A DNA stretch of 64,000 nt from positions 6,468,058-6,532,057 of the forward strand of contig JAJLRJ010000007.1 of assembly GCA_024195265.1 (NCBI GenBank), given 5' to 3'. This document shows positions 45,951-59,000 of the stretch, in pieces; the stretch's first letter is position 1; each line of letters begins with the position of its first letter. Origin of the DNA: Dendrophyllia cribrosa. Its lineage: Eukaryota > Cnidaria > Anthozoa > Scleractinia > Dendrophylliidae. The position numbers and the translations under genes are program-made. A model generated the notes under the pieces. That model did no database searches. It was not told the DNA's origin and saw only the letters and a program-made list of their open reading frames with translations.

Positions 45951-47360
45951 GGCTATGTCGCAAGGTGAGTCTGTGCAATGAGTTCCTGTCATGTGACGTC
46001 ACCTGACGTCACACATGTCAAATTTCTATTGTTCCCTCTCGGATCGCGGCAAGTTTTATCGCGCTTGCACTCGTGTCGAACCACGCGAGGTAAACAAACA
46101 CACGATCGATTTCGCTTTTAAATTCCTCCCCAACTTCCACCACTACTGGAAGACAAAGAATTTTTCAAAGGTACGACTAACAAATCGCAGAAATAATTTA
46201 ACAAAAATCTAGCCAAGTAAATACTCTAACTAATTTGTAAACTTGAGATCTATCCTTCCACGCAATACGACGGGATGGAACGGATTGCAGCGAATTCGAC
46301 AGTAATGGCCGCCAACTTGATAAAAAGCCACCGGACGTTTTTCAAGTTGTTAGTACCCAGTACTCACCCGCCATCCTCGCGACATAGCTTTAACAGCGGT
46401 CAAACGAGAGAAATTTGCAAAAGTTAAGCAAAGTACTTAAAAGTTAAGGTTGTTATTTTCACTGTTTAAAGTTTAATATATTGCCAATACACTGTCAATT
46501 TACCAAACGTTTGAAAGTTTAGCAAAAAAGTTCTTAGCGTTTAAAAACTGTGAACTGCAGAATGGTCGGCGCCATTAATTTGCCAACATAATTTTGATCA
46601 AGCGCAAAGAGTTTTGGTCAGTTTTCAACGAAAAAAGCTCATCATTTTGAGAAAAATTAAAAGATAGTAACGTCAACTAATTTTTTTTATACATCCTTGC
46701 CCATATTTCCATTTAATATTAAATAAAATCCCACTAAATAAAACGAAAAACGCCTCAGACGTTTGACCGCGGTGGAAAGTGCCGGATCTAGGGGAAGGGC
46801 CCGACCATTTACACTCGGGGCTGGAATATATCAGAATGTTTATGCCTCGCGTCAAATGTTTTAGGAACTTTCCCTGTGTATATATATATATCACATCCAA
46901 GCCAATGTACTCTGTGTAACCTAGCTCTTTAATAAGGTTTACAATTTGTAAGTAATTTAATTCATATGATGGAAATTAAAATAAAAATATCGCAAAGCAT
47001 CTTGACAATAAGATCTTTCAGGACAGTATTGTTTTATCAATCTACAATTATTATTGTGAAACCCTTCACACACAATCAACGACGTACGGTTTAACTAGTA
47101 ACTATGGAACAAAAGTACTCCCACCGCCCTCTTTCTCCTTTTTTGGGTTGATTCCCACAAGTCGCCTCTCGTGTGCTTGTTCGTTACCAAAATACCCCTA
47201 TATCCAGTAATAAGGGCATGGCCCCTGTTCAATTTAGGAGGTACCGAGACGATTAATAAGCATTTTCATCATTGTTATCGGCCATAATAGTCGGTTTCAT
47301 GGAAGTTATATCTCCGCGCGCCCATGTGAGTGATGCAGCCTAGGACATTTTGATAACACC
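45951..47360. other. no gene seen
   Basis: Contains paired TGACGTCA-like words near 45994-46013, a short (TA)n near 46880, and otherwise featureless AT-rich DNA. Confidence 0.45.
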
Positions 47361-47689
47361 AGGGTTGCCACTCATTAGAACATAAAAAAATCCCTGACTT
47401 TTCACTGACCTCAAAACAATTTTCACTGACTTTGCATTTGGCGAATTATCAAATAAGCCACATCAACTATTACATTTGCTTCAGCTTCTTTTGCAGACCA
47501 TCAATATTCTTCTCTTCATTTTCGATCTCTTTACGTTTTTCACGGGATTTTGAACGCATGGCATTTGACTTTACCAAAATTCAAACAAAATTCCCTGACT
47601 TTTCACTGACTTTGACAAGAACTAAGATTTTCCCTGACCTTTTGCAAAATTCCCTGACTTTTCCCTGACCTTGAAAAATGTTTGTTTTT

Positions 47690-47720
<31 letters not shown>
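47361..47720. mobile_element. MITE with CAGGGTTGCCAC ends
   Basis: CAGGGTTGCCAC near 47361 is mirrored by GTGGCAACCCTG ending near 47720. Inside, TCCCTGACTTTTCACTGAC recurs at least five times as short direct repeats. Confidence 0.7.
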
Positions 47721-48578
47721 AACACGGACTAGCGTGGTCAAACGCCATTACTGGTTGGCATTGCACTTGTGGTTTATCGTTTTCAGACCCATTTTTTTTT
47801 ATCAGCTAGAATTCCTTGGTTGTCTGGAGAGGAAAGTAAACGTCTGCCAAGTATCGAGTTGCCATCCCTTTTTGCCATGAACTTAAGTATAAAGGGAGGA
47901 GTGGACAAAAGCAGAATGATTACACATGGTGAATGGTTACTGCAAAAATTCTCTTTTATTTTAAATCTACAATGAGAAACATTGTTTTTAATATACGGTG
48001 ACAAATTACTCTTGCACACAATAGATTGTTCCTAAATACTGCAAAAAAAAAAATTCTACAGGCAAGAATCATTTCTGGAGAAGACCGTCAAATATCAATA
48101 AAGTTAATCAACATCCTTAAATATGAATAAACGTAAAATATCTAATTCTAAAATTAGAAAGCCTTCATTTTGACATTAAGAACAATATCCATATTTGGCA
48201 TGTTTGAATTTTGACCTCACACTGACGTCATACTGACATCACACTGACGTCACACTTACTCAATCATAGGTTTGTAGGAACAGGTATATGAACGATTTGT
48301 ACACGGCAGAAAAAAAATACACTTTACCTGAAGGAATTGCATAAGAAAATTAAAAATAACTACACAATAAAACGAACAGATTTCAAAGCACACAGGAACT
48401 TTTGACGTTGATGACTGAAAGGTGTGGAGTTATCATGGATACAACCAGCTAACTTCCTTCGAGAAAGTGGATGGAGAGAACCTGGAAACTAGGTTAGCGA
48501 AGAACTAACCTGCGGTCGCTGTTAGAACTATGAAGTAGCTACCAATATCAATACCAATACCAATAGAGCGGTTTTTTC
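47721..48578. other. no gene; short CTGACGTCACAC-type repeat at 48215-48258
   Basis: At 48215-48258, TGACGTCA or TGACATCA recurs every ~12 bp (four times), a small cluster of CRE-like words. No gene was recognised. Confidence 0.45.
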
Positions 48579-48962
48579 AAGGCCCAGTATCACCCAAAAT
48601 GCATTGCGCGCCCAATGCCTCTTCGACTGAATTTAAAGGGATAGTATCACGAGGTCGAAACTTGAAAACGTCGGCCCACTTCTCAAGTTTGATTCCGCAA
48701 ATTCAAAAAGGCCGTCGAGAAGTGGACGTATTTGTTGAATCAAAAAATCCGTTTTGATAGCCAGAAGAAAGAAAAAATCACTTTTAACAGTGATATGTCC
48801 AAAATTCCGGTGCAAGAATAGTGAACAGCGCCGCGCGTGGAACCTCGTGATACTATCCCTTTAACGCAGTCGAAAATACCCGAATGAGCTAATCACGAGC
48901 GAGCTCGTCATTTGAAAACAAAAACAAACGACCGCAAAGCCGAATGGGTGATACTGGGCCTT
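48579..48962. mobile_element. MITE (AGGCCCAGTATCACCCA ends) with nested second MITE
   Basis: The outer ends AGGCCCAGTATCACCCA and TGGGTGATACTGGGCCT are mirrored. The inner unit occupies 48637-48860. Confidence 0.75.
48637..48860. mobile_element. TTAA-flanked MITE (piggyBac- or Kolobok-like), nested
   Basis: AGGGATAGTATCACGAGGTC and its mirror ACCTCGTGATACTATCCCT bound the unit. TTAA lies directly outside both ends (48633-48636 and 48861-48864). TTAA duplication is characteristic of piggyBac and Kolobok superfamilies. An internal ACTTCTC...GAGAAGT symmetry is also visible. Confidence 0.8.
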
Positions 48963-48967
48963 TCATA

Positions 48968-49215
48968 AAACCAAAACGAAAGCAATCACTCTGGCCAATT
49001 ACAACACAGGCAGACAATCCAATGAACCAATCAGAACTCGAAGCAAATACATGTAGCCGGCGCCAAGCGCGGGAAAACGCGCGCAAGCATGTTACTTCCT
49101 ATTGGCTGAGAAGGTGGCGTGAGCCGATATTTCAGCCAATCACAAAGCGTGGCTAAGCAAAACCAAGCAATCGCGAAATTACTTTCGACATTCAACTGAA
49201 TCAATACCAATATAT
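48968..49215 (+). repeat. dispersed repeat, copy 1 (CCAATGAACCAATCAGAAC)
   Basis: Contains GCAGACAATCCAATGAACCA, CGCGGGAAAACGCG, GGCTGAGAA, AGCCAATCACAAA and TTTCGACA in order. The same order occurs at 50515-50745. Confidence 0.7.
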
Positions 49216-50035
49216 ACGAACGGGCCATTGTGATTTTTTAGTGTAAAACTTCACGGGCGACGTTTTACCCGAAGGTCACAAAACAATGAACACTGTGGTA
49301 ACGTGGAATAACGTACATTATCATTTTCAACCATGGATGAAACGTAATAAGCCCCTATCTTCAATACTGCAATAGTCACGAAAATTAGTCGCCCTAATAG
49401 TTAGTGGTTCCGCGCTCTCCTCTGCACCCTGTTGTTAGTCCCTTTTCACATTTTCCCTCTTTAGCGAAGTTACGCTATTTGGAACTGTTGGATCTATTTT
49501 TGACCACCCACCTCCCCTGCGGCGACGTCCACCCTTTTTGATAATGCTGATGACGATGGTGATGATGAGAGCTTTATTTGCTAAGGAATATGTCTCGTTT
49601 GTTCCTAAGGTATATATCTCCCTGCCCGGGAAAAAATATTTCTCCCATAATTTAATATGTCCTGGCAATTAGTGGCTATTGCAGCGGTGAAGGTGTATTC
49701 AGAGTCTAACAATATTTTTCGCTGAGCCTACAAGCGGCCATACAACCTCTTGTTCTTATATTTACTACTGCGGGAAAAAATAATATGAAAAAAACTGATG
49801 ATCAAATATATTATTTGAATTCGTGTCAAATAAAATCGCCTAAAATCACATCAACCATATTGCGAATGTGTGGATATTGAAAATGTATAAATAAAAATAC
49901 CAAAAGCTACTCTGTTAAAATGAGTAATCATGATTAATAATTAAAACTTTCTTCTGTGACCAGGCCATTGTTTTTATCTTTTTCGACAATTCTCGTTATG
50001 TCACACAATAGTTAAAATTGTCACATATTCTTTGA
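49216..50035. other. no gene; 3' flank of the phosphatase gene
   Basis: On the minus strand AATAAA lies at 49573-49578, about 460 bases past the phosphatase stop, a possible polyadenylation signal. Nothing else was recognised. Confidence 0.4.
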
Positions 50036-53000
50036 TCAAAACATCAGACTACTTGTAACACAATCTTTGAATCGTTTCTTCCACTTGATTTCGAACTCAG
50101 CCAATTCTTTAATGTTGGCATGGTTACGCTTCACCAGACGGAGTTCTTCAAGCTCATCCAGGTTTTCCAACTGTATGTCAGTTTCAAACTGGTGTGTCCA
50201 CCCGTTCTTGTACTTTGTAATTACAACGGTTTCACCAATTCTTCTGAAAAAAAGAAGGATATTTTGCTATGACAACTAAGAATTTTTGAAGCTGGTTTTA
50301 TACATATAAACCCGCGTTTTCAAACATTATTAGTTGGTTATGAGTTGCTCGTCACGATGAACTGTTGATCAGAGGACAGTGAAGATCAAATCAAAATATT
50401 CTTCCAACAAAAAATGTTACTTAAATATCATCTAACATGCCGGCTACACGTTCTAACATTGTTGAACCAACAAATGTTATATGACAATGTTACAACGTGT
50501 AGTCGGGGCTTAAAGTAACCATTCTGACCAATCACAAAAGACGCAGACAATCCAATGAACCAATCAGAACTGAATTACATGCAGCAGGCACCCAGCGCGG
50601 GAAAACGCGTGCGAGCAAGTCACGATTAGTTTCGGTTTACTTCTGATTGGTTGAGAAAGTGGCGCGAGATTTCTTAGCCAATCACAAAAGGTAAAAGCAA
50701 AGACGATTTAATTTCGACACTTAATTGTAAACCACTATATCATGGGCGAATAACAGCCAGTATGCACCTCTCACACCGTCAGTTAAATCCATATTTAGAA
50801 AGATGAAATAAGGGACGGACTATTAGAAAAGTGATTTTTTGGGGGGGGGGGAGGACAAAACACATAATCATGCAAAAATGCCAGAAAAAAAATCGTGCTT
50901 AGAGGAAGGTAAAGAAAAAAATTCCTGCTAAGAAGAAGGCAAAGAAAAAAAATTCGTGCTGAAGGAAAAGTCCTATTGCGGTCTTTATGTAATATATAAA
51001 ATTCTGCCAAAGTGCCAAAAACACCGGCATTTGAAAAACATTCGATATGAATTGCTGTTTATAAAAAGTGTATAGTGAAAAGAAAACAATCGGTAAATAA
51101 CAAACAGTATGTGACATTTGATTTTAACCATTCTAAATATAAGATCAAAATGGTCTTTAACCTACGAAGTACAACAATTTTTTGTGAAATAGTTCTTTTT
51201 TAATAGTAAAGCAATATTTGTCTAAAAAACAAATTCGTGAAGAGGGTTTCACCCGAAAAAACATCCTGCACAAGCAATGGGCGAAAAAAAAAATCGTGCA
51301 ACCTGACAATTCCCCACCCCCACCCCCATCACTTTTCTAATTGTCCGTCCCTAAGTTAATCATATCGCAATCTCAAACAAAAGTAGCCCAACGAACTCTT
51401 CGCATTTACATTTGCAAGTTACCTACATTGGTGACAAATTACTACTTTACTATAAAACTTCACCTTTCCATTTCATTTCTCATTGGTCCTTTTTAGAAAA
51501 TAAACAAACGACAAACTTTATTCAAATCAATGTTCACGATACCTTTACCCAATAATCAGTACAAACTCGTAAGTAAACAATAACATCGGACTGTCTTTAA
51601 AAATCCCTTCACCTACCGTCATACGCTCTTGACAAAGCTTCCAGAACGAATATGAACTGTCCCTAAAAAGAGAAAGAAAAATGCATTTTGGTAATCCGAA
51701 AATAAAATGAAAATTTACAATGGTGACTGTAACACTGCGTGACGTTCTTGCTTTGTTTCTGATAACGCGTGACATAACTTTCACAGCATCGCGCAAACGT
51801 TTGAAGGGACACTGTCCCACCGAAAAAAATGAAATTGTGTTTATTTAATTTTCTTGTTGTACCGCCAAATGCTATCAAATATATGACTAAATTGAAAGAA
51901 AAGATCCTATAGAGAAAGACACAAGCAGTAATGTGGTGAAAAATTGCAGGATTACAAGGATGGAAGTGGATTGTAGTTCGTCAAATTTGATTTCGTGACG
52001 GGCGGTCAAGAAATCAAAGTTTCCATTCTGGTGGAATTTTGAGTTTTTTAGTCGTTATTTTGCCTTTTTAGTTCATATTTCTTTGCGTTCATTACTTTTG
52101 GCGAGGACAGCCGGGACACTGCCCCTGGTTAACTTACCGGAGTTTGTATCAGTGAACAGCGCTGGTCTCTCATTCGCCGAACAATTTCCAATGGATAAAT
52201 CGGTTCTGCAGCCTCGATCATGTTGAAAGCTGTTTCCATAAAAATCAACACGCCTGTCCGACCAACACCAGCACTAAAAAAGAAAATAGAAACAAGACGA
52301 AGTCAATGTCATGGTTGACTTGTGAATATCATTAAGGTAATCAATTCCTATTTTTTTAAATTTTCTATGACAACGTTTCTGTAGTTATACAGGTCGGTTT
52401 CAGAAGCAGCCAATCAGGAGCCAGCATTTTGATTGACATGTCACGTGATGACGACGGCATGGGACAGGTCACGTGATTATGATGTCATATGATTGACAGG
52501 TCACGTGGTGTATGTTTGGTGGTTTCACACTTGGGATTCTAAGTACATCCTAAGTGCACTTGAAACCAACTTTGAATGTAACCATGGAAACGTACTTGGA
52601 CCCCACTTTGTAACCATGGTAACGTGTCTATTTCAAAGGAACCGAAGCAGACCTCCACGTATAAACTACACCAAACTACAGAAGGCACGTGACCAATGGG
52701 AAAACAGAAGCCAACTAAAAGACATCTACAGCGGTGCAAAACATTGACAGTGATTGACAGCTTATGGTCCTGTTTTTAAAATACACTTTCCCACCATTTT
52801 TTTAAGAGTCTCAAGTGCGCTTGAGTCAAGCTCTTTCTTAAGATATGCTTAACTTGGAATGAGAAACCAAAACTTTTTTCCCTCCTTTTAACGTTTTGAT
52901 TTACAATACTTTACCATTAACAAAACATTAATAGGTTTAGATAAACTAGAAGCAATGAATTTGGACAAAACAGTTGATTTTACATGATTTTACAGTTGAT

Positions 53001-56000
53001 ATCACATAACTTTTCCGCGTGATGTTGTGAAGTTACGCGTTACGTTGCGAAGTATTGAACGTATTTGGCAACTTGGAAACGAAATTCCCATTTTATTTCC
53101 ACCGAAGTACATGTGTAACCTCTCACGCGAAAACGATACTAACGGCTATCTCTTCGAGCCGTCCGCTTGCCGTTCATCGGCAGTTTACGAACGGTAGGAG
53201 GCAGTTCGAACGCCGTGATTAGCCGTTGTGGTTAAAAAAAAAATATTCAGCCGTTCGAACGGCTAGTGTTAGTATCCGTTTAGATAAAAGATTTCCAGCC
53301 ATTTGAACGGTCTTTTGGCTCACCACACAATTTGCGTATGTCAAAAGTAATTTGAAACCTTTTCAATGTAAACATCTCGCTATTCACAGAATTATAAACA
53401 CGCACTCAAAAAAAAACCGCCTTCAGACTAGTCATTCTATTGCCGGAACGATACTTGGAAATGAAAGCAGAGAGTTTGTAAAAGCTTACACGTGACGACG
53501 ATGCTAATTATGAATTTGAAAAGCACCATTTCCCTATGTATAAGTTTAATTGTGCTTTACAATTTTAACGCAAGGATGAAACGGAGATAACTGATTCTTT
53601 AAAAATGAGCTCTTCTTTACGGCTGTTTGATAAATTTTAATAATGTATAAGAATGTGTAGGCTAGAAGTCTTAATAATTTAGAGCTCACAACGAGCTTGA
53701 CAATAAACCTTTTTTCGATGTTTTACAATTCAGTTTCACGGCGAGAAAATTACATAAAGGGACAAAACAAATGCACATACAGCAAGTTTCAGTGCAAAGT
53801 GCGAAATGTAAATAATAGTGCAACAAAAAAATGATGATGATTAGTCTAACTTGGTCAAGCTGAATTTTAATATAACAAAAGGCACTTGAAACCCAGAGGT
53901 GCCGGGTCATTTCTGTTTATGGCGTTGAGCAACAAATGCCAAAAACAACGCACACGTGCTGGCTAAATAAGTCACCCACTGAGAAGTAATGAAACATACC
54001 GTGCTTCATTACTTCTCAGGTCTCTTCTAAGTCACCCACTGCAGGTTGATAACTCACAAAGCAGCTGCATTGCAAAGTAAAGAGTAAACAATATTTTTCC
54101 ACCGATTTGTATGTAAAACAACCTCCTGAGGTTGAACACAACGACGTTGTGAGTTTTCAATTACAGCGAATTCCGAGTGATACGATGAGCTACTCCGATG
54201 AAGGCAAGAACATATCGGCTATTCAAGAAACCATCGCCGTCGTCAACTGTTTACTCAATGTGCCATTGATTCTTATATCAATCACTGGGAACTCTTTGGT
54301 GTTGGCGGCCATATTAAAATCTCCATCCATTCGATCACCTTCAATTATCATGATTTCAAGTCTCGCTGTTTCCGATCTGCTTGTTGGAATCATGGCTCAA
54401 CCTCTCTTCGTTGCTAACCAGATCAAGAGCTTAACAACTAACGATCCCGTATTAAAGCAGCTTACGGCAATAACAGGATTTTTTGTATGTGGAGTTTCCC
54501 TCGGCACAACGACGGTCATATGTTTGGATCGATTTATGGCCCTGTATTATCACATGCGATATTCTTCCATAGTCACCGAATCTCGCGTCGTGTTTACAGT
54601 AGGAATCATTTGGTTGACTATATTCCTATGCTTAGGACTCTACTTTTGGAACAAGCCTTTTTATCACCTAATCGCAGGACTTTTTACCGGTATTTGTCTT
54701 ATAATCTGCACAGTGTTTTACATCGGGATATATGGAATCGTTCGAAGGCATCAGCTACAGATTCACGTTCAAAAACAGGGTGAAGAGATCTTGAATACTG
54801 GAAATAACAACCTTATGTTGCGTTTGAAGAAAAGCGCTTTGAACACCTTCTTGTTTTATATTTGTATGGTCATTTGTTATTTACCAAATGTTGTCATTTT
54901 GACTTTGTTTGGAACAGTATACAAGGAATGGAAAACTGAATGGGACTTATTCACGACTGTGGTATTCATGAATTCGTCCATAAATCCAATTTTGTATTGT
55001 TGGCGTCTGCGTGAGCTTCGAACGGCAACAATGAAGATTGTAAAACGGCTGCTAAATAAAAAGACGGATGAAGATATTGGGACCAGTACACACAACGGAT
55101 GAAAACATTTTAAGTTATTTTAAAGATGATTTACCCATCACTAGATATTTGGCGGCGTTTGTTCACCTCAATCACATTCATAAAAATGGTTTCTTTCCAT
55201 TCTCGTTTCAAGGTCGTACGAAACAATGAAGCGTGAAAGAATGCTTTTCATCTATTTGTCGCGTTTGTCTGCAGTGGCTGTGGCATGTTGAAAACTATGC
55301 AAATTAACGCAATATACGAAAATTAAAAAAAAAAACACACCATAAACGGAACCTCCCGGAGCTTTTGACGTTGGACGTATCATCCATGTTGCTAATTACC
55401 TCACTACACGAGTGAAGTTTGTGACTCTCACAGTGTGCTCATCATCTTCATCATCTTTATTTAAAAACATGGGATCGCATTCATTTCAAAAATGGCCTTC
55501 CAGTGAGCCGTGACATACAATAATTGTAGAAAGTTTTAAAACCTTATACATTATAATCACAACTTAAACAGTTGAAAAAGCAACCAGAAAAAAAATTCAG
55601 GCTTGAACGGGATGAAAGCAAACTACGAGGATCACAAATTTCACTCATGTTTATCCGCAGTTCACATGTCTGATTTTCATACATTCATATTCATACCTCA
55701 CTACAGCTATCTTATTTTAATAATAAGATAGTAAAATAGGCTAAGCCACAATTTTAGTTTAGTTATTTGGTATTTCAAGTGTTATTTTTAATTATTCTGG
55801 CGTTCCTTGATTGGAGGGTTAAGATAAACGTTCCTTTGTTTGAAGACTCTGAGGTGTTTGGAATTGAAAAAGTTTGTTGCTGAACATTACGTCAGATGAA
55901 ATCGGCCTATATATGCTTATTGTTTAAGTAATGATCCGCATAAGAAGGATAGTGCTGAACGGCAATGCACGATGGAATGTCAACTTTTTTCATTGTTACA

Positions 56001-59000
56001 ACTAGTGATCTCATTGGCCTAGACTCAAAAACCGCTAAAAAGTTAAGGTTCAAGGTGCATTAAGTCTAATTTTTTTAAGGTTTCAGGTATTTTGAGACCC
56101 AATCGCACAACACGCAATTTTTCAAAGATATTGTATTTGAGGAACTTCATCAAAGAAGCAAAATTAGTAGCTATTGTCTTTGGCTATTCTGATTGGTTAA
56201 GCACGAACATTTCCTAAAATATATTTGACGCAAATGGATTTTCTGTATTTTTATAATGAAATATCATTATAAACCATCAGCCCCTCCTCTATTCTTGAAA
56301 TAAAAGATATTCTATGTGGGAAAGAGCCAATGCCGCAGAACAATGAAGTTTACTATAGTTCTTATGTGAAGCATTACTTAAGTTATAGTTGCTGTTGAAG
56401 ATGCCGTTAAGGTGGCTCGATCGGGTTTTTGAGTGGCATTCTAACGGAAAATCGATTGCTACAGCTGTACTATAGTGATAGAATAAAGTGTCAGATGAGG
56501 TACGTTTTATCGAAATCGGAGTTGCCATAGCAACGTAATGACGTCATCTCCCATTTTTCACAAGACCGAATTTCTTGTCATTAAGATATAATTTTGGAAA
56601 ACGCTCTCTGTATGTTCGACCTGCATATTTGTCTTGAGTTAAGTTTTGTGTATGTAATCACATGGGTACGAGTAAAACAGACCTCTTTAGCTTGTATGTT
56701 TTGTTTTCCTAATATAGATCATGTGAAGTTACCTTAGAGAACTGTTTCTTTAAAATTTTGTTTTCTTCACGTGCATATGTATGCATAATTTATGAAAGAC
56801 AAAAGACAAATTCCCTTGAGAACGTCACATTACCTACATTGGGAAAACAAAACATACAAGCTAAAGAGGTCTTTTAAGGATTAATGCCACGCGTGTTTTC
56901 AGAATCCGTAAACACAATTTTGAAAACACAGATTCTGAAAACACAACTGATATTAATCCTTAATTTTACAAGGGAACATGCGATTACTTGTTTATAATGT
57001 AGAGGGCAAAATTGGAAACCTTTCAGACTTTTCAAGAGTCACTCAGACTTGAAACTATCCGAAGTGAAAATGCTCTCTCGCAAACTAACAAGAAAAACCT
57101 TTCACCTCATGATCACTGTTGTTAAATAAATTTCTTATCGGTAAAAAATACATTTGGCTGTCATGTACAACTAGAGAACATAGCCTGTTTTATATGGACA
57201 AAAGACACTTTACGACCAAAATAAATTAAATTTTATTTAAGCGTACCTGTGTTGTGAAGTTTTTGCTGCTTTGATAACAAAAACAAATGGCGAGTTCAAA
57301 CTTGCTTGCACGTTTGGCGATTAATTACTTTCTTTCACCTCTTATAAGCCTTATTCTTTCCTCTGTTAAACGTATATTGTCCTTTTCAGCAAAATCTGTC
57401 AAAGTTCTTTAGTCCGTAGAAATCCGCATATATTCAGTGAAGTGATGGAAATTTAAAACCTTTTGTCGCCATGAATGAATTTCTTCAGGTCTTCAATGTC
57501 GCAAACTGGCCTGTAGGCGCCTAGTTAATCCAAGATTTAACACAAATAATCGCTTCCTGTTTGGCGTAAAATGCTGCAATTTACCTATAGAATTCCTTTC
57601 TTAGGCCCGTTTTAAACGTCGAATTTCACATGTGCCGAACTTAATGCAAATCAGCAAGGACAATAGTTTTTTCTCATTAGCATTAGATTCGGCACATGTG
57701 TAATTCGATTTCCTTCCTTTTTTAAAACAAAATCTCCGGCAAAACATGCGAGCGCTCTGTTTGTAAATTTTCTTCAAAATCCCGTCAAGCCAGATGCAAC
57801 GAGAACGGCGCGCTCAACCAATCGAGTGAGTAATTTTGATGCTTGACCAATCAGGAGCGAGTAATTTTGCCCTCAATTAAGAAAAAATGCCCTCTTTGTC
57901 AGTCAATCAGCATTCAGTAATTTTGCATGTTAAAATGCAACAAAAACAAAACAGTTTTTGAAATGTTTTTGAAAATTTTGTCTACAAGGCTTAATAAGAT
58001 AATATTTTAATCTTAAATGAATTTTATACCATCCAAATACCTTGAGTGAAAATCTCAGCGAAATCGTCCATTTGAATTTTATAAACATTGGCTTGAATAT
58101 GAACTCGTCTGGAGTGTTATTTCGCTTTTTTCCAAAAAATTGACCCTACAATTATTAAAATGCTCACGAATTAAAAAGCGACAAACGAATTTTTTTTAAA
58201 CTTAGTCTTCAAGGAGATTAATTAATATTCAACGCAATTGCTAAGTTTCAAATTCATTAAAACATTCTAAGGCTGTCAATTTTCAGCCTGCACGTAGGAA
58301 AACATTGAGCTGATTTTCGCGCTAGTGGCATGCATCTCCATTGTCTCGAATCGCCATGCAACTGTAAATTTCAGTACATCATGAATTCATATGACACTTA
58401 AAACAAAGCAATGAAATGTTTATGAAGTCATTATACAGTGGCGGACAGCTCTACGTACGACCGCCTTCACAAAACCGCGTTTGAACTCCCATACAAACTC
58501 TGTATTGACACATTCCCGTAAGCGGCCGCGGACACGTTCAGGGGTTACAATTTAGACGCTTCCTTTGTCTTTAAGCTCCCGTAAGCGTACACCCGAAAGG
58601 AAAATCCATTAGTATCTGAATCGTATTTTAATTAATCAAATTCACATCGCTGTTCGTCACAATGATTTTACAGTGCATTGATTTCAGTGCCATATTTGTG
58701 TTTGTTTTGTGGTCATACACATCCGGTTACATTTCGAAACACCATTTGTATGCTTGTGACTGGAATTACAACGTCGTCCGCACAACAGTGTAGCCAAGGC
58801 ACTCAAGTTTCGATTTCAGCCATGGCCGAGACATTTTAGTGTCCCCATAAAAAATGTACCGGCAAGGAATTTCTAAGCCGTATCCGGCTCCTTTGTTCAA
58901 TCATTTTCCCGTTACAACAGTCTTTCCTTTGTTTGTCCCCGCTTTAAGAACTTGCTAACAAACACTGATACAGAAAGATACAGTACTCACAAACAATTGT

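Noticed and set aside
54107..54184. Extended N-terminus of the GPCR starting at TTG 54107
   Set aside because: There is no ATG upstream of 54185 in this frame; the aligned start region of the paralogue also points to 54185.
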